Assembly (NCBI RefSeq): GCF_022846435.1
Contig: NZ_AP025627.1
Span: 2,638,001 to 2,702,000, forward strand
Reading direction: 5' to 3'
From: Parageobacillus sp. KH3-4
GTDB lineage: Bacteria; Bacillota; Bacilli; Bacillales; Anoxybacillaceae
DNA: 64,000 nt
The position numbers were made by a program, and so were the translations under genes. A model generated the notes under the pieces. That model ran no database searches and was not told where the DNA came from. It worked only from the letters and a program-made list of their open reading frames with translations. Positions 1 to 10,607 of the stretch are shown piece after piece (within the stretch, counting starts at the first letter, position 1; every line of letters starts with the position of its first letter).

Positions 1-200
1 TTTTGCTCATACAGCTTCGTCAAATAAAGGCGAACATCGCTATACGTTACTTCATCCAACTCGTGAATCCCTTGTTCATTCATAAACTCAAAAAATTGTT
101 CGATATCTCGTTGGTAACACACAATAGTATATTGTGAATAATTTTTTTCAATTTGTAAATATTCTATGAACGATTGTAACGCAATTTTCGAATTTTCCAT
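1..200 (-). CDS. xerC: Tyrosine recombinase XerC, N-terminal part (cut by window edge)
   Basis: Site-specific recombinase acting with XerD at dif to resolve chromosome dimers. Only the first 66 codons or so are in the window. The visible peptide (MENSKIALQSFIEYLQ, later NYSQYTIVCYQRDIEQFF) is the SAM-like core-binding domain that clamps DNA. The catalytic Arg/His/Tyr domain lies outside. ATG at 198-200 is preceded by a GGTGTGA ribosome site. It follows trmFO by about 40 bases, the same order as gid-codV in B. subtilis. Identification rests on this N-terminal similarity plus synteny; XerC rather than XerD is inferred from position. Confidence 0.85.
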   Translation of the reverse strand, partial: MENSKIALQSFIEYLQIEKNYSQYTIVCYQRDIEQFFEFMNEQGIHELDEVTYSDVRLYLTKLYEQ

Positions 201-240
201 TTTTCACACCTCACAAGGGCTACTAAATAGTAACATATAA

Positions 241-1563
241 TTAGCAGCCCTTGCAATCACTTTTTATAAAATTCTGAATTGTGCTCAATGCGCGTTGAGC
301 GTAACGTTCGTTGCGCTGCTGCTTATCTTTAATTTTTTCCTCAAGCGGGGCAAATAAACCGAAATTGGCATTCATCGGTTGAAAATGATTCGGATTCGCC
401 GACGTAATATAATGTGCCATGCTGCCGATCGCCGTTTCACGAGGAAAAACAACGAGATCTTGCCCCAATACGAGACGCGCAGCATTAATGCCAGCGACAA
501 GCCCTGATGCCGCCGATTCGACATAACCTTCCACACCGGTCATTTGCCCGGCAAAAAATAAATCATCGCGTTCTTTATATTGATACGTCGGACGTAATAA
601 TTTTGGGGAGTTGATAAACGTATTGCGATGCATCACCCCGTAGCGGACAATTTCCGCGTTTTCGAGCCCAGGAATCAAGCGAATTACTTCCTTTTGCGGC
701 CCCCATTTCAAATGTGTTTGGAATCCGACAATGTTGTAAAGCGTGCCCGCTGCGTTGTCCTGACGGAGCTGGACCACCGCGTATGGCCGCTTTCCTGTGC
801 GCGGGTCTTCCAAGCCGACCGGCTTCATCGGACCGAAAAGAAGCGTCTGTTTTCCGCGCCGCGCCATTACTTCAATCGGCATGCAGCCTTCAAAATAAAT
901 TTCCTTTTCAAATTCTTTTAACGGCACTGTTTCCGCCGAAATAAGCGCTTCATAAAAACGGTCGAACTCTTCTTCGGTCATTGGGCAGTTGATGTAGGCG
1001 GCTTCCCCTTTGTCATAGCGCGATTTGACATACACTTTGTCCATATTAATACTGTCTTTTTCAACAATCGGAGCGGCGGCATCGTAAAAGTACAAATATT
1101 CTTCTCCTGTCAGTTCCTTGAGCCGCTCCGATAGTGCCGGCGACGTCAGCGGCCCTGTCGCGATAATGGTCGGGCCGTCAGGGATGTCAGTAACTTCTTC
1201 GCGAATGACCGTTACGTTTGGATGACCTTGCACCAAATTGGTGACGCGCGCAGCAAACTCATGCCGGTCTACAGCAAGCGCGCTCCCTGCCGGAACCGAA
1301 CATTCATCCGCTGCTTTCATAATGACGGAATTCAAGCGCCGCATTTCTTCCTTTAACACCCCGACCGCGTTCGTCAATGAATTAGCGCGCAACGAGTTGC
1401 TGCAAACAAGCTCGGCAAATTGATCCGTATGGTGGGCAGGCGTTTGCTTTATCGGTCTCATTTCATAAAGGCGGACATGGATGCCGCGGTTCGCGAGCTG
1501 CCATGCCGCCTCGCTTCCCGCTAAGCCAGCGCCAACGACATTTACCGTTCGTTCGTTCACCAT
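241..1563 (-). CDS. trmFO: Methylenetetrahydrofolate--tRNA-(uracil-5-)-methyltransferase TrmFO
   Basis: FAD- and folate-dependent enzyme making ribothymidine at position 54 of the tRNA T-loop; the methylene group comes from 5,10-methylene-THF. The 440-residue protein opens with a dinucleotide-binding GAGLAG motif (residues 11-16). Two cysteines, C54 (in [11 protein letters not shown]) and C227 (in FEGCMPIE), correspond to the catalytic pair of the family. The frame is open further upstream, but ATG at 1561-1563 has an AAGGAGGAATAT site directly before it and gives the usual length, so I chose it. It lies just downstream of topA, in the order topA-trmFO-xerC, with only a short spacer, so read-through from topA is likely. 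Confidence 0.96.
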   Translation of the reverse strand: MVNERTVNVVGAGLAGSEAAWQLANRGIHVRLYEMRPIKQTPAHHTDQFAELVCSNSLRANSLTNAVGVLKEEMRRLNSVIMKAADECSVPAGSALAVDRHEFAARVTNLVQGHPNVTVIREEVTDIPDGPTIIATGPLTSPALSERLKELTGEEYLYFYDAAAPIVEKDSINMDKVYVKSRYDKGEAAYINCPMTEEEFDRFYEALISAETVPLKEFEKEIYFEGCMPIEVMARRGKQTLLFGPMKPVGLEDPRTGKRPYAVVQLRQDNAAGTLYNIVGFQTHLKWGPQKEVIRLIPGLENAEIVRYGVMHRNTFINSPKLLRPTYQYKERDDLFFAGQMTGVEGYVESAASGLVAGINAARLVLGQDLVVFPRETAIGSMAHYITSANPNHFQPMNANFGLFAPLEEKIKDKQQRNERYAQRALSTIQNFIKSDCKGC

Positions 1564-1582
1564 ATATTCCTCCTTGTATTCG

Positions 1583-3658
1583 TCAAGATTGTGGTTCTTC
1601 TTCGTAGTCGCATGATGTGCATTGCACTTGCACACCTTTTTTCAATTTCTTTTCCACTAACAACCCTTCGCATTTTGGGCATCGACGGGCAAGCGGCTTA
1701 TCCCATGAGACAAAATCGCATTGCGGGAAACGGTCGCATCCGTAAAAGATCCGCTTTTTCTTGCTGTTGCGTTCGACAATATTGCCTTCATGGCATTTTG
1801 GACATTTGACGCCGATTTCCTTGACGATCGGCTTTGTGTTGCGGCATTCTGGAAAATTCGAGCAAGCGACAAATTTACCGAAGCGCCCCATTTTATATAC
1901 CATCGGGCTGCCGCATACTTCGCAATCGATTCCTGCCGGTTCATCCTTAATCTCAACTTCTTTCATTTCCTTCTCCGCGATTTGCAGCCGTTTTTCAAAC
2001 TCCCGGTAGAATTCGTCAACCACTTTAACCCATTGTACTTTTCCTTCTTCAATTTCGTCTAAATTCTTTTCCATTTTTGCTGTAAATTCCACATCAATAA
2101 TCTCCGGGAAAAACTCTAAAATAAGTTCCACCACAATTTCTCCGAGTTCTGTCGGAACAAAGCGTTTATTTTCTAGCACGACATAGTTCCGCTTTTGAAT
2201 CGTATCAATCGTCGGCGCATACGTGGACGGCCGGCCGATGCCAAGCTCTTCTAGCGTTTTCACAAGCCGCGCTTCCGTGTAGCGAGGAGGCGGCTGAGTG
2301 AAGTGCTGCTTCGGTTCAATATCCTTGCTAACAACGGTTTCTCCTTCCTGTAAATCTGGGAGAAAGCGGTCCTGTTCATCTGTTTGGTCGTCCGTTCCTT
2401 CCACATATACTTTCATAAAACCAGGAAATTTTACTTTCGAGCCGCTTGCCCGAAAGATCACCCCTTCGTTTTCCAGCTCAACGCTCATCGTATCTAGAAG
2501 CGCGGCCGCCATTTGGCTTGCGATAAAACGTTCCCAAATCAGCTTGTACAAGCGGAACTGATCGCGGGTTAAATACGGCTTTACCTTCTCCGGGTCGCGG
2601 AACACAGACGTCGGGCGAATCGCTTCATGCGCATCTTGCGCATTCACACTTTTCTTTTCTTTTCGCTTTTCTTGCGCGGCAAACTCTTTTCCAAACGTCG
2701 CTTCTATATAAGAGAGCGCCTCTTGTTGCGCGCTTTCCGATACTCTTGTCGAGTCCGTGCGCATATAAGTAATTAATCCGACCGTTCCTTCGCTGCCAAG
2801 ATCAATTCCTTCGTATAGCTGCTGGGCGATCATCATCGTTTTTTTCGTGCGAAAGTTGAGTTTCCGTGCTGCTTCCTGCTGCAAGGAAGAGGTTGTAAAC
2901 GGCGGCACTGGATTGCGTTTCCGCTCCTTTTTTGTCACCGATGTTACCGTAAAGTGATTGCCGTTGATGCGCCGCAAAATCGCGGAAACGTCTGCTTCGT
3001 TTTTTAATTCAAGCTTTTGCCCGTCCACTCCATAGAAAGAAGCGGTAAACGTTTCGCTTCCTTTCACAAATTCCGCTTGAATCGTCCAATACTCTTCCGG
3101 CTGAAATTGTTTAATCTCTTTTTCACGATCAATGATCAAACGCAGCGCTACGGACTGGACGCGCCCCGCGCTCAAGCCTTTCTTCACCTTTTTCCAAAGC
3201 AGCGGGCTAATGTTGTAGCCGACGAGCCGATCCAACACGCGGCGCGCTTGCTGCGCGTCCACCAAATTCATATCGATCGCCCGCGGATGTTGAAATGACT
3301 CCTTAACCGCGTCTTTCGTAATCTCATTAAAGACAACGCGGCAATCGGAATGAATGTCAAGATCGAGCATATTTGCTAAATGCCAAGCAATCGCTTCCCC
3401 TTCGCGGTCCGGGTCTGCAGCAAGAAACACTTTTTTTGCTTTTTTCGCTGCTGTTTTTAGCTCTTTAATGATCTGTCCTTTTCCGCGAATCGTGATATAC
3501 TTTGGCTCATAGCCATTATTTATATCAACGCCCATTTGGCTTTTTGGCAGATCGCGAACATGTCCCATCGAAGCTTTCACTTTATATTTTTTTCCTAAAT
3601 ATCGCTCGATTGTTTTCGCTTTCGCCGGCGATTCCACGATGACAAGATAGTCAGACAT
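1583..3658 (-). CDS. topA: DNA topoisomerase I (type IA)
   Basis: Relaxes negative supercoils by single-strand passage. The 691-residue protein has the TOPRIM domain at the N-terminus (E9 in [13 protein letters not shown] at 82-86) and the active-site tyrosine Y298 in [10 protein letters not shown]. Three C-terminal four-cysteine zinc ribbons start near residue 580. The open frame extends 13 codons upstream, but ATG at 3656-3658 follows a GGGAGGAAG site and gives the same length as the B. subtilis enzyme. A sigma-A-like promoter at 3699-3728 lies upstream, so topA may be transcribed apart from dprA. Confidence 0.97.
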   Translation of the reverse strand: MSDYLVIVESPAKAKTIERYLGKKYKVKASMGHVRDLPKSQMGVDINNGYEPKYITIRGKGQIIKELKTAAKKAKKVFLAADPDREGEAIAWHLANMLDLDIHSDCRVVFNEITKDAVKESFQHPRAIDMNLVDAQQARRVLDRLVGYNISPLLWKKVKKGLSAGRVQSVALRLIIDREKEIKQFQPEEYWTIQAEFVKGSETFTASFYGVDGQKLELKNEADVSAILRRINGNHFTVTSVTKKERKRNPVPPFTTSSLQQEAARKLNFRTKKTMMIAQQLYEGIDLGSEGTVGLITYMRTDSTRVSESAQQEALSYIEATFGKEFAAQEKRKEKKSVNAQDAHEAIRPTSVFRDPEKVKPYLTRDQFRLYKLIWERFIASQMAAALLDTMSVELENEGVIFRASGSKVKFPGFMKVYVEGTDDQTDEQDRFLPDLQEGETVVSKDIEPKQHFTQPPPRYTEARLVKTLEELGIGRPSTYAPTIDTIQKRNYVVLENKRFVPTELGEIVVELILEFFPEIIDVEFTAKMEKNLDEIEEGKVQWVKVVDEFYREFEKRLQIAEKEMKEVEIKDEPAGIDCEVCGSPMVYKMGRFGKFVACSNFPECRNTKPIVKEIGVKCPKCHEGNIVERNSKKKRIFYGCDRFPQCDFVSWDKPLARRCPKCEGLLVEKKLKKGVQVQCTSCDYEEEPQS

Positions 3659-3698
3659 CAAACTTCCTCCCTTAAGAGGTAAATTTAAAATCTTCATT

Positions 3699-3728
3699 AT
3701 TATTAATGATTCTTATGACATTTGTCAA
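3699..3728 (-). promoter_or_regulatory. Sigma-A-type promoter for topA
   Basis: Read on the minus strand: a perfect -35 TTGACA (3723-3728), an 18-base spacer and a -10 AATAAT (3699-3704; a TAATAA alternative is one base away). It lies in the 91-base dprA-topA gap, about 40 bases before the topA start. It is an inference from motif match only. Confidence 0.65.
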
Positions 3729-3749
3729 ACAAGATATGAAAAAATTCCT

Positions 3750-4643
3750 TCACCTCTTTGCAAAAAAACAAGAAAACTCCTCGAATATATCGCTGGCGGA
3801 ATGAACTAATTTTGCCCCTTGCTGTATTAACATGTTCGGCCCTTTTGACTGCTCCAAAAAAATCGGTCCAGGGACGGCAAACACTTCTCTGCCTTGCTCT
3901 AACGCCAACGAAGCGGTAATCAATGAGCCGCTTTTCTCTTTCGCCTGCACGACTACCGTTCCGAGCGATATTCCGCTGATGATCCGATTGCGCAGCGGAA
4001 AATGCCACTTTTGCGGCCGTACGTGCGGCGGATGTTCGGATAAAATGAGGTGTCCGTCCATCAATCGTTTTGCTAGTTTTTGATTTTGCTTTGGATATAT
4101 ATGATTGACCCCTCCTGCAATGACAGCAATTGTCTTCCCTCCGTTTTGCATTGCCATTTCGTGCGCCAGCGTATCGATGCCAACCGCAAGGCCGCTTACA
4201 ATGATCCAGTCGTTAGCGACAAGCGGTGGAACTAATCGCCGCAATGATTTGATTCCTTCTTTTGTCGGCTGTCTCGTGCCGACAATGCTAATCATTTTTA
4301 ATGACGACAAAAGACGGAGGTTTCCTTTCGCATATAACACCCACGGTGGCTCGTAAATATGTTTTAGCAAAAGTGGGTAGTCTGAGTCAAAAATAGTGAT
4401 GACATGAATATCGTTGTCCTTATATGTTTTTATCATACTTTGAATATGAAGGGAATGTAAATCTTGGAAAAAGAGTGTATATTGCGGCAACGACAAGGGG
4501 ATATACGTTTGCAACACAGAGGATGGAAAAGTAAATATAGAGGCGAAGGTAGGGTCGATTTTAAACAACCGATGAATGGTTTTCCAGCTCGCCCCGCGGC
4601 AATGATGAAGATGAATGAGACGCTCGCGAACCGATGAGTACAT
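3750..4643 (-). CDS. dprA: DNA processing protein DprA (Smf)
   Basis: Binds incoming single-stranded DNA during natural transformation and loads RecA on it. The 297-residue protein has an N-terminal helical region followed by a Rossmann-like core: SIVGTRQPTKEG near residue 116, then VSGLAVGIDTLAHE and IAVIAGGVNHIYPKQN. These are the conserved blocks of the DprA/Smf family. It sits between sucD and topA as in B. subtilis. The gene is intact, which says the host could retain competence functions, but the window does not show whether it is transformable. A GGAAAGGAAG site precedes the ATG. Confidence 0.94.
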   Translation of the reverse strand: MYSSVRERLIHLHHCRGASWKTIHRLFKIDPTFASIFTFPSSVLQTYIPLSLPQYTLFFQDLHSLHIQSMIKTYKDNDIHVITIFDSDYPLLLKHIYEPPWVLYAKGNLRLLSSLKMISIVGTRQPTKEGIKSLRRLVPPLVANDWIIVSGLAVGIDTLAHEMAMQNGGKTIAVIAGGVNHIYPKQNQKLAKRLMDGHLILSEHPPHVRPQKWHFPLRNRIISGISLGTVVVQAKEKSGSLITASLALEQGREVFAVPGPIFLEQSKGPNMLIQQGAKLVHSASDIFEEFSCFFAKR

Positions 4644-4760
4644 CGTATCTTCCTTTCCGTTTTTACTTCAAAAATGTTTCATCAAAACATTGTGGCATGC
4701 ATATTTTTACGCGGCACGCTGCCAAATCAGCAGGCACATTCAATAGGAAATCATAGAAGA

Positions 4761-4793
4761 AAATCGCCCCGCATGAAAAGCGATGCGGGACGA
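4761..4793 (-). terminator. Rho-independent terminator after sucD
   Basis: On the minus strand a 10-bp stem CGTCCCGCAT/ATGCGGGGCG (one G-U pair) closes an 8-base loop and is followed by ATTTTCTTCT. It lies directly downstream of the sucD stop and separates the sucCD unit from dprA. Confidence 0.85.
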
Positions 4794-4799
4794 TGCCTA

Positions 4800-5702
4800 T
4801 TAATGCGTTTTGCATTTTTCGTAAAGCCCTCGTTCTTTCAAAACAGAAATTAATGTTTCGCCGATGACCGCCGGCGTTTCGGCAACTTTAATGCCGCATT
4901 CGTTCATTTTCTTAATTTTTTCCGCTGCCGTTCCTTTGCCGCCGGAAATAATCGCGCCAGCATGTCCCATCCGTTTTCCTGGAGGTGCCGTTTGGCCGCC
5001 GATAAAGCCGACGACCGGTTTCGTCATGTTCGCTTTTACCCATTCCGCCGCTTCTTCTTCCGCCGTGCCGCCGATTTCGCCAATCATGATGACGGCATAC
5101 GTTTCTTCATCTTCGTTAAACGCTTTTAACACGTCGATAAAATTCGTGCCGTTGACCGGGTCGCCGCCGATTCCGACCGCTGTCGATTGGCCGATGCCGG
5201 CTTGTGTCAATTGATGAACTGCTTCGTACGTTAACGTGCCGGAGCGGGAAACGATGCCGACGTGGCCTTTTTTATGAATGTAGCCTGGCATAATGCCGAT
5301 TTTGCATTCTTCCGGCGTAATGACGCCCGGGCAGTTTGGCCCGATGAGGCGGGTTTTCTTCCCTTCCATGTAGCGTTTGACTTTCACCATATCCAAAACC
5401 GGAATGCCTTCGGTAATGCAAACGACAAGGTCTAATTGTGCATCGACCGCTTCCATAATCGCGTCAGCGGCAAATGCTGGCGGAACGTAAATGACAGAAG
5501 CGTTTGCTCCCGTTTTTTCTACCGCTTCGGAAACGGTGTTAAACACCGGCACTCCTTCGACCTCTGTACCGCCTTTTCCCGGCGTTACACCGCCGACAAT
5601 TTTCGTGCCGTACTCGATCATTTGTTTTGTATGGAATAATCCTTGTGAACCTGTAATCCCTTGTACGATCACTTTTGTATCTTTATTAATAAAAACGCTC
5701 AC
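4800..5702 (-). CDS. sucD: Succinyl-CoA synthetase alpha subunit
   Basis: TCA-cycle enzyme subunit that, with SucC, converts succinyl-CoA to succinate with nucleoside triphosphate formation. The 300-residue protein has an N-terminal CoA-binding Rossmann domain (VQGITGSQG) and the phosphorylated histidine H247 in [13 protein letters not shown]. The start codon is GTG at 5700-5702, preceded by a GAGGGAGAAAC ribosome site. It is 17 bases downstream of sucC and followed by a strong terminator, so sucC-sucD is a two-gene unit. Confidence 0.97.
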   Translation of the reverse strand: MSVFINKDTKVIVQGITGSQGLFHTKQMIEYGTKIVGGVTPGKGGTEVEGVPVFNTVSEAVEKTGANASVIYVPPAFAADAIMEAVDAQLDLVVCITEGIPVLDMVKVKRYMEGKKTRLIGPNCPGVITPEECKIGIMPGYIHKKGHVGIVSRSGTLTYEAVHQLTQAGIGQSTAVGIGGDPVNGTNFIDVLKAFNEDEETYAVIMIGEIGGTAEEEAAEWVKANMTKPVVGFIGGQTAPPGKRMGHAGAIISGGKGTAAEKIKKMNECGIKVAETPAVIGETLISVLKERGLYEKCKTH

Positions 5703-5719
5703 GTTTCTCCCTCACCTTC

Positions 5720-6880
5720 TTAACGTACTAACTCCACGATTTTTTGGGCGCCGTCTGCCATCGATTCAGCAGCAATAATATTTAAACCGGATTCTTGTAA
5801 AATCTTTTTCCCTAATTCTACGTTCGTTCCTTCTAGGCGAACGACGAGCGGAAGATTTAAGCCGACTTGCTTCGTTGCTTCGACGATCCCGTTTGCGATG
5901 ACATCGCATTTCATAATGCCGCCGAAAATGTTGACGAAAATTCCTTTTACTTTCGGATCGGAAAGGATGATTTTAAACGCTTCCGTCACTTTTTCCGTTG
6001 TTGCGCCGCCGCCGACGTCCAAGAAGTTGGCCGGCTCGCCGCCGTAATATTTGATGATGTCCATCGTCGCCATCGCAAGGCCGGCGCCGTTTACCATACA
6101 GCCGATGTTTCCATCAAGCGCGATATAGTTTAAATCATATTTCGACGCTTCCACTTCTTTCGGATCTTCTTCATCTAAATCGCGGTATTCTAAAATATCT
6201 TTATGGCGGTACAGCGCGTTCGAATCAAAGTTTAACTTCGCATCCAACGCCATCACTTTACCGTCGCCTGTCACAACAAGCGGGTTGATTTCCGCAATCG
6301 AGCAGTCTTTTTCGACAAACACTTGATAAAGTCCCATCATAAATTTGGCAGCCTGATTCACAAGCTCTTTCGGAATGTTGATGTTAAATGCTAAACGGCG
6401 CGCTTGGAACGCTTGCAAACCTACCGCCGGATCGATATACTCTTTAAAAATTTTCTCCGGCGTTTTCGCCGCCACTTCTTCGATTTCGGTGCCGCCTTCT
6501 TCCGAGCCCATCAATACGACGCGCGAAGTTGCGCGGTCAACGACTAAGCCGATGTAATATTCTTTTTTAATGTCGCAGCCTTCTTCAATGAGCAAGCGCT
6601 TTACTTCTTTTCCTTCCGGACCGGTTTGATGCGTAACAAGCACTTTTCCTAACAGTTCGCTCGCATATGTACGAACTTCATCTAAGTTTTTCGCTACTTT
6701 TACCCCTCCGGCTTTTCCGCGCCCGCCGGCATGGATTTGCGCTTTCACGACGCAGACAGGAGTCCCTAATTCTTTTGCCGCCTTTACCGCTTCCTCAACA
6801 GTAAACGCTACGCGGCCGTTTGGCACGCTGACACCGTAGCTTCTGAGGATTTCTTTTGCTTGATATTCATGAATATTCAT
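5720..6880 (-). CDS. sucC: Succinyl-CoA synthetase beta subunit
   Basis: Nucleotide-binding subunit of succinyl-CoA synthetase. The 386-residue protein begins [17 protein letters not shown], typical of the family, with an ATP-grasp domain ([14 protein letters not shown] in the first 60 residues; EINPLVV near residue 200) and a C-terminal CoA-ligase domain ([18 protein letters not shown] and [12 protein letters not shown]). ATG at 6878-6880 follows GGAGGTTAGCGC. It has its own promoter just upstream, so sucCD can be expressed apart from the ylqG/ylqH genes. Confidence 0.97.
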   Translation of the reverse strand: MNIHEYQAKEILRSYGVSVPNGRVAFTVEEAVKAAKELGTPVCVVKAQIHAGGRGKAGGVKVAKNLDEVRTYASELLGKVLVTHQTGPEGKEVKRLLIEEGCDIKKEYYIGLVVDRATSRVVLMGSEEGGTEIEEVAAKTPEKIFKEYIDPAVGLQAFQARRLAFNINIPKELVNQAAKFMMGLYQVFVEKDCSIAEINPLVVTGDGKVMALDAKLNFDSNALYRHKDILEYRDLDEEDPKEVEASKYDLNYIALDGNIGCMVNGAGLAMATMDIIKYYGGEPANFLDVGGGATTEKVTEAFKIILSDPKVKGIFVNIFGGIMKCDVIANGIVEATKQVGLNLPLVVRLEGTNVELGKKILQESGLNIIAAESMADGAQKIVELVR

Positions 6881-6926
6881 GCGCTAACCTCCTAGTACAA
6901 AACTAAAAAAGTTCTAGCGTTTTCAT

Positions 6927-6954
6927 TTTATAATGATATTTTCCACATTGTCCA
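6927..6954 (-). promoter_or_regulatory. Sigma-A-type promoter for sucC-sucD
   Basis: Minus-strand -35 TGGACA (6949-6954), 16-base spacer, -10 TATAAA (6927-6932, with TAAAAT two bases on). It is in the gap between ylqH and sucC. A motif match only; no CcpA-type operator was convincingly seen. Confidence 0.6.
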
Positions 6955-6998
6955 CCATTTCGACATAAAATTGAAAAATTTCAAAAGGGAAAACCTTT

Positions 6999-7280
6999 TC
7001 AGTTACTATCATTCATTTTTACATGTTTGTCCAAACGATAAACAAACGCAAATACCTCGGCGACAAGATGATACAAATCTTCGGGGATGACCTCGTTTAT
7101 TTCCAATTCGCTCAATAATTGGACGAGCGACGGATCTTCTTGTATCGGAATCCCATGTTGTTTAGCGGCATCGATGATCGCCTCCGCCACATGCCCTTTC
7201 CCTTTGGCAACCACCACCGGAGCTTCATGGACGTTCGCATTATAGGAAAGCGCCACTGCTTGTTTTTTTTCATTTTTCAT
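6999..7280 (-). CDS. ylqH: FlhB C-terminal-domain-like protein (YlqH type)
   Basis: A 93-residue soluble protein resembling the cytoplasmic tail of FlhB/YscU, the substrate-switch protein of flagellar and type III export. The visible match starts just after where FlhB has its autocleavage NPTH site: AVALSYN..., then APVVVAKGKGHVAEAIIDAAKQHGIPI, the strongest family signature. It has no membrane segments and no NPTH motif, so it cannot act as a normal FlhB. It overlaps the end of ylqG by four bases (ATGA), so the two are probably co-translated. B. subtilis carries the same orphan gene here; its function is unknown to me. Confidence 0.85.
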   Translation of the reverse strand: MKNEKKQAVALSYNANVHEAPVVVAKGKGHVAEAIIDAAKQHGIPIQEDPSLVQLLSELEINEVIPEDLYHLVAEVFAFVYRLDKHVKMNDSN

Positions 7281-8875
7281 ATACGGTAATCCACCCCGCT
7301 ATAACGTTGTTCAAATACGAAATCCACAGGTGCCTTTTTTTGTTTAGGCGTTTCGATTTTCAACGCAGACAACGTATATCCGTGCTCCTCAAGACGCTCT
7401 TTCAGCATCGGTTGAAAATCGTTTGCGATTTCGGACAAATGCGGAGTGTCGTTGATGACAGAAACATGGACAATGCGTTGTTGTACACGCACGTCGACTA
7501 CCGTTTCTTTTAATTTGTCTAGATAAAAATAAAAAACGATGCGGCAATAATCCGGGTCGATTTTCCCATTTTTTTGCCGTTTTCCTTGCCAGTGAATCGC
7601 TACGTCCGTCCGCTGTTCTCCAAGCTGAATCGGAATTTGCATGAATATATGCTGCAGCGGTCCTTCAGCTTGGGATAATAGTTGCTGACCGGTGACATGG
7701 TGCAGAAGCGTCTGCAACGCTTCTTTTAACTCCGGTTCATGCACGTTTTCTAACGCTTGCAAAAGCAGCGATTTTAAAGATGTCATCGTCGCCTCCGCAA
7801 GCGTTTTTGTTTCCATCGCCAGGCGTATATTGGCCTCATGCTGAAGCCCAAGCTTTTGAAGTGCTTCTTTTAGCACATGAAAAACCGATGAAGCAACATG
7901 ATGGTCGGACTGTGTTAAAATAGTGGAAAAAAGCCGTTGTTCTTCATCCGCAAGAGAACCGGCCGCATATGATGCGTAAAGCGTCTGAAAACGTTCCAAA
8001 AATTGCTGCTCTTCAAAGGCTGGAAACAACGACTGTAAATATTGCTTGATTTGCTGTAAATTCCCGTTTTTCACGGCATCTTGCAATTTTGCCAGCTGTT
8101 CAGAACTTATGTTGCTTTGCATGGCAGCCAAGCCGAGCTTGTTCAGCAGCTGCTGCGCTATCTTTCGTTCGGGCTGCCGCAATGATTCTAGCAATTTCAC
8201 GAGAACCTCATACGCGCTTCTCGGGCTGTTCGTTATATCTTGCAAATAGCGGCGCAACGCTTGTAATGATTCTGTCTGTCGTTCAGGCGGCAAAGACGCT
8301 AACAGTTTTTCGGCATTTTGCAATTGCCGAAAAAGCGGCGAATCATTTTGCACCGCCAACAATGAGAAGAAAACATTTTTCGTAAGCGGAAAACGCCGGG
8401 CAAACATATAGCGAAAAGTTTCCCAGCCTTTTTGCTTATCTTCTAATTGCCCGATCCATTGGACCGCTTTTCCTATATCTTCTTTAGCAATCGGTATTTT
8501 TTCTTGTAGCACAAAACGGAGAAAAGAATGCGCATCGCCCGGCAATTTCCATTTTCGGATCAGATATTGCGCCGCTTCATCGACATCGAAGGGGAGTGAT
8601 GGATGGTTTCTCCCCTCTTTATCAATGATTTTCCAATAGATTGTATCGTTTTCGGCCATGACTTCGAATAAATAATGCTTCCCTACTTGCAAAGGGGTGC
8701 GTAGCCGCGCTGTTACGATTTCATCTCCGACGCGAACAAGAGCAAGCTTTTCTTTTTCAGTTTCTCCTTGTATGCTTTCGATTTTTCCATAGACGACTTG
8801 TCCGTGGCGGAACCGCTCGCGTGCCGCATCGCCGGCCGGAAAGATCGGCAACGTTTTGTCAATGCGGTTCATCAT
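7277..8875 (-). CDS. ylqG: Uncharacterised protein with a FliK-like C-terminal region (YlqG type)
   Basis: A 532-residue protein with no signal peptide. The N-terminal part resembles a small beta domain; the middle is rich in Leu/Gln helices. Roughly residues 410-510 ([20 protein letters not shown], then [19 protein letters not shown] and [20 protein letters not shown]) have the pattern of the hook-length-control (FliK) C-terminal domain. That assignment is mine from pattern and needs a profile search. Its partner downstream is FlhB-like, which supports it. The start overlaps the rnhB end by 17 bases; two adjacent ATG codons (8875, 8872) are possible. No other flagellar gene is nearby. Confidence 0.7.
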   Translation of the reverse strand: MMNRIDKTLPIFPAGDAARERFRHGQVVYGKIESIQGETEKEKLALVRVGDEIVTARLRTPLQVGKHYLFEVMAENDTIYWKIIDKEGRNHPSLPFDVDEAAQYLIRKWKLPGDAHSFLRFVLQEKIPIAKEDIGKAVQWIGQLEDKQKGWETFRYMFARRFPLTKNVFFSLLAVQNDSPLFRQLQNAEKLLASLPPERQTESLQALRRYLQDITNSPRSAYEVLVKLLESLRQPERKIAQQLLNKLGLAAMQSNISSEQLAKLQDAVKNGNLQQIKQYLQSLFPAFEEQQFLERFQTLYASYAAGSLADEEQRLFSTILTQSDHHVASSVFHVLKEALQKLGLQHEANIRLAMETKTLAEATMTSLKSLLLQALENVHEPELKEALQTLLHHVTGQQLLSQAEGPLQHIFMQIPIQLGEQRTDVAIHWQGKRQKNGKIDPDYCRIVFYFYLDKLKETVVDVRVQQRIVHVSVINDTPHLSEIANDFQPMLKERLEEHGYTLSALKIETPKQKKAPVDFVFEQRYSGVDYRI

Positions 8876-9665
8876 ACTGCTCTCCTTCTTTCTTCGCTTT
8901 TATCATTTCTTTAATTGGGGAAAAAGAACGGCGGTGTTCATCAATTGTGCCGTATGTGCGAATCGCTTCTAAATGTTGGGCGGTGCCGTACCCCATGTTC
9001 TTTTCAAACCCATATTGCGGATATCGCTTTGCCAGCTGTTTCATAAAATGGTCGCGCGTCACTTTGGCGATAACGGAACTTGCCGCAATCGAAACGCTAT
9101 TGGCATCTCCTTTGACGATGCTTTGTTGCGGCGTTGGGATAGGAAGCGTCATCGCGTCAATTAATAAGTAATCCGGTTTTGGCGAAAGCTGTTCGACAGC
9201 TTTGATCATCGCTTTTTTCGTCGCTTCGTAAATGTTGATTTCATCGATTTCCGCAGCGGTGACGACACCGATGCCGATCGAAACCGCGCACGATTGAATC
9301 ATGTGAAATAACGTTTCCCGCTTTGCTTCCGACAGCTTTTTCGAGTCGTTTAACCCTGGTATATACGCGTCTTTCGGCAGTATGACCGCCGCGGCAACGA
9401 CCGGACCAGCAAGAGGTCCGCGTCCCGCTTCATCGATGCCGGCTATGTACTCGATTCCTTGTGCAAACAACTGCCGCTCATAGCGCGACATTTCTTGCCA
9501 TTGTCTTTTTGCTTGTTCTTCTTGCCGCTTTTGCTTATGCCAGCGCGCAACAAGCTGCTGCACGCTTTTTCGCTCATCTTGCGCAATCTCCTTAAACAGC
9601 GGATCATGTTCGTCATTTATTTGTTGCAATAACGCTTGTATCTCTTTGACGGTATATTGATTCAC
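8859..9665 (-). CDS. rnhB: Ribonuclease HII
   Basis: Cleaves RNA in RNA-DNA hybrids and removes single ribonucleotides from DNA. The 268-residue protein has an N-terminal helical extension of about 70 residues followed by the catalytic core: D78-E79 in [13 protein letters not shown] and D170 in LLIDAMTLP, with the conserved NDSKKLS loop between them. These are the metal-binding residues of RNase HII. It sits between rbgA and ylqG, as in B. subtilis, and its stop lies inside the ylqG start region. Confidence 0.95.
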   Translation of the reverse strand: MNQYTVKEIQALLQQINDEHDPLFKEIAQDERKSVQQLVARWHKQKRQEEQAKRQWQEMSRYERQLFAQGIEYIAGIDEAGRGPLAGPVVAAAVILPKDAYIPGLNDSKKLSEAKRETLFHMIQSCAVSIGIGVVTAAEIDEINIYEATKKAMIKAVEQLSPKPDYLLIDAMTLPIPTPQQSIVKGDANSVSIAASSVIAKVTRDHFMKQLAKRYPQYGFEKNMGYGTAQHLEAIRTYGTIDEHRRSFSPIKEMIKAKKEGEQYDEPH

Positions 9666-9707
9666 TTCTCCTGTCCCTCTCTTTAATATTTATATCGGCA
9701 TCCCGAC

Positions 9708-9741
9708 AAAAAAATAAAGCCCGATTCATTTCGCGGGCTTT
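9708..9741 (-). terminator. Terminator at the end of rbgA
   Basis: Minus-strand stem AAAGCCCG/CGGGCTTT around a 10-base loop, followed by ATTTTTTTG. The stem begins inside the rbgA stop codon, so the last coding base is part of the hairpin. It should limit read-through into rnhB. Confidence 0.8.
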
Positions 9742-10586
9742 TACGGCGTTTCAAAACTAATTCTCCCTAATTTTTCCGTACGAATATCATGAAGCACGAT
9801 TTCCGCGACTTTATCATAGTCAACTGCCCCTCCGCTGACGAGACAGCCGCGCCGTTTGCCAATCGCAGCAAACAGCTCCACGATTTCTTCTGGAATGCCA
9901 TCAAGCGAATAGCGTTCCTTTAACCGTTCTGGATAATGCTGTTTCAAAAAATTTAACGCATATACGGCAACATCTTGCAAATTTAAAATCGTATCTTTAA
10001 TTGCGCCGGTGGTAGCAAGCTTCAGCCCGACTTCTTCATCTTCAAACTTCGGCCATAAAATTCCCGGCGTATCAAGAAGCTCCATTTCTTTGCCAACTTT
10101 AATCCACTGCTGCGCTTTCGTGACACCCGGTTTATCACCTGTCTTTGCAATATTTCTTCCGGCAAGGCGATTAATCAGCGTCGATTTTCCGACATTCGGA
10201 ATCCCAACAATGAGCGCGCGCATCGGGCGAGGATTTTTTATTCCTTTCGCCGCCATTTTCGCAAATTTGTCTTTCAGCATCTCTTTTGACACCGCGACAA
10301 TTTGTTTAATTCCTGTACCGGTTTGCGCATCGATCGCTAACGCGCGCAACTGTCGCTGTTGAAAATAGGCAATCCATTGCTGCGTGATCGCTTCATCCGC
10401 CATATCCGCTTTGTTTAATAAAACGATGCGAGGCTTATTTCCGAGGATTTCATTAATCATTGGGTTTCTTGACGACACGGGAATGCGCGCATCGAGCAAT
10501 TCAAAAACGATATCGATTAGTTTCAGTTTTTCCTGCACTTCGCGCTTCGCCTTTGCCATATGTCCTGGAAACCATTGAATCGTCAT
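9741..10586 (-). CDS. rbgA: Ribosome biogenesis GTPase RbgA (YlqF)
   Basis: GTPase needed for late assembly of the 50S subunit. The order of GTP-binding motifs is circularly permuted: NKAD (58-61) comes before the P-loop GIPNVGKST (128-136) and DTPG (172-175), the hallmark of this family. The N-terminus [13 protein letters not shown] is diagnostic. Upstream in-frame GTG (10595) and ATG (10592) exist, but the AGGTGA site fits ATG at 10584-10586, giving 281 residues, in line with B. subtilis. It lies 21 bases downstream of lepB. Confidence 0.96.
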   Translation of the reverse strand: MTIQWFPGHMAKAKREVQEKLKLIDIVFELLDARIPVSSRNPMINEILGNKPRIVLLNKADMADEAITQQWIAYFQQRQLRALAIDAQTGTGIKQIVAVSKEMLKDKFAKMAAKGIKNPRPMRALIVGIPNVGKSTLINRLAGRNIAKTGDKPGVTKAQQWIKVGKEMELLDTPGILWPKFEDEEVGLKLATTGAIKDTILNLQDVAVYALNFLKQHYPERLKERYSLDGIPEEIVELFAAIGKRRGCLVSGGAVDYDKVAEIVLHDIRTEKLGRISFETP

Positions 10587-10607
10587 ATGCATCACCTATA
10601 ATTGCTA

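Noticed and set aside
1564-1635. N-terminal extension of TrmFO
   Set aside because: Runs back into the topA end; the ATG at 1561-1563 has a strong ribosome site and family alignment.
4644-4760. Possible dprA promoter (TTGGCA then TATGCA)
   Set aside because: Weak -10 match, so not reported as a feature; the gap otherwise shows only a short GGCA/TGCC repeat.
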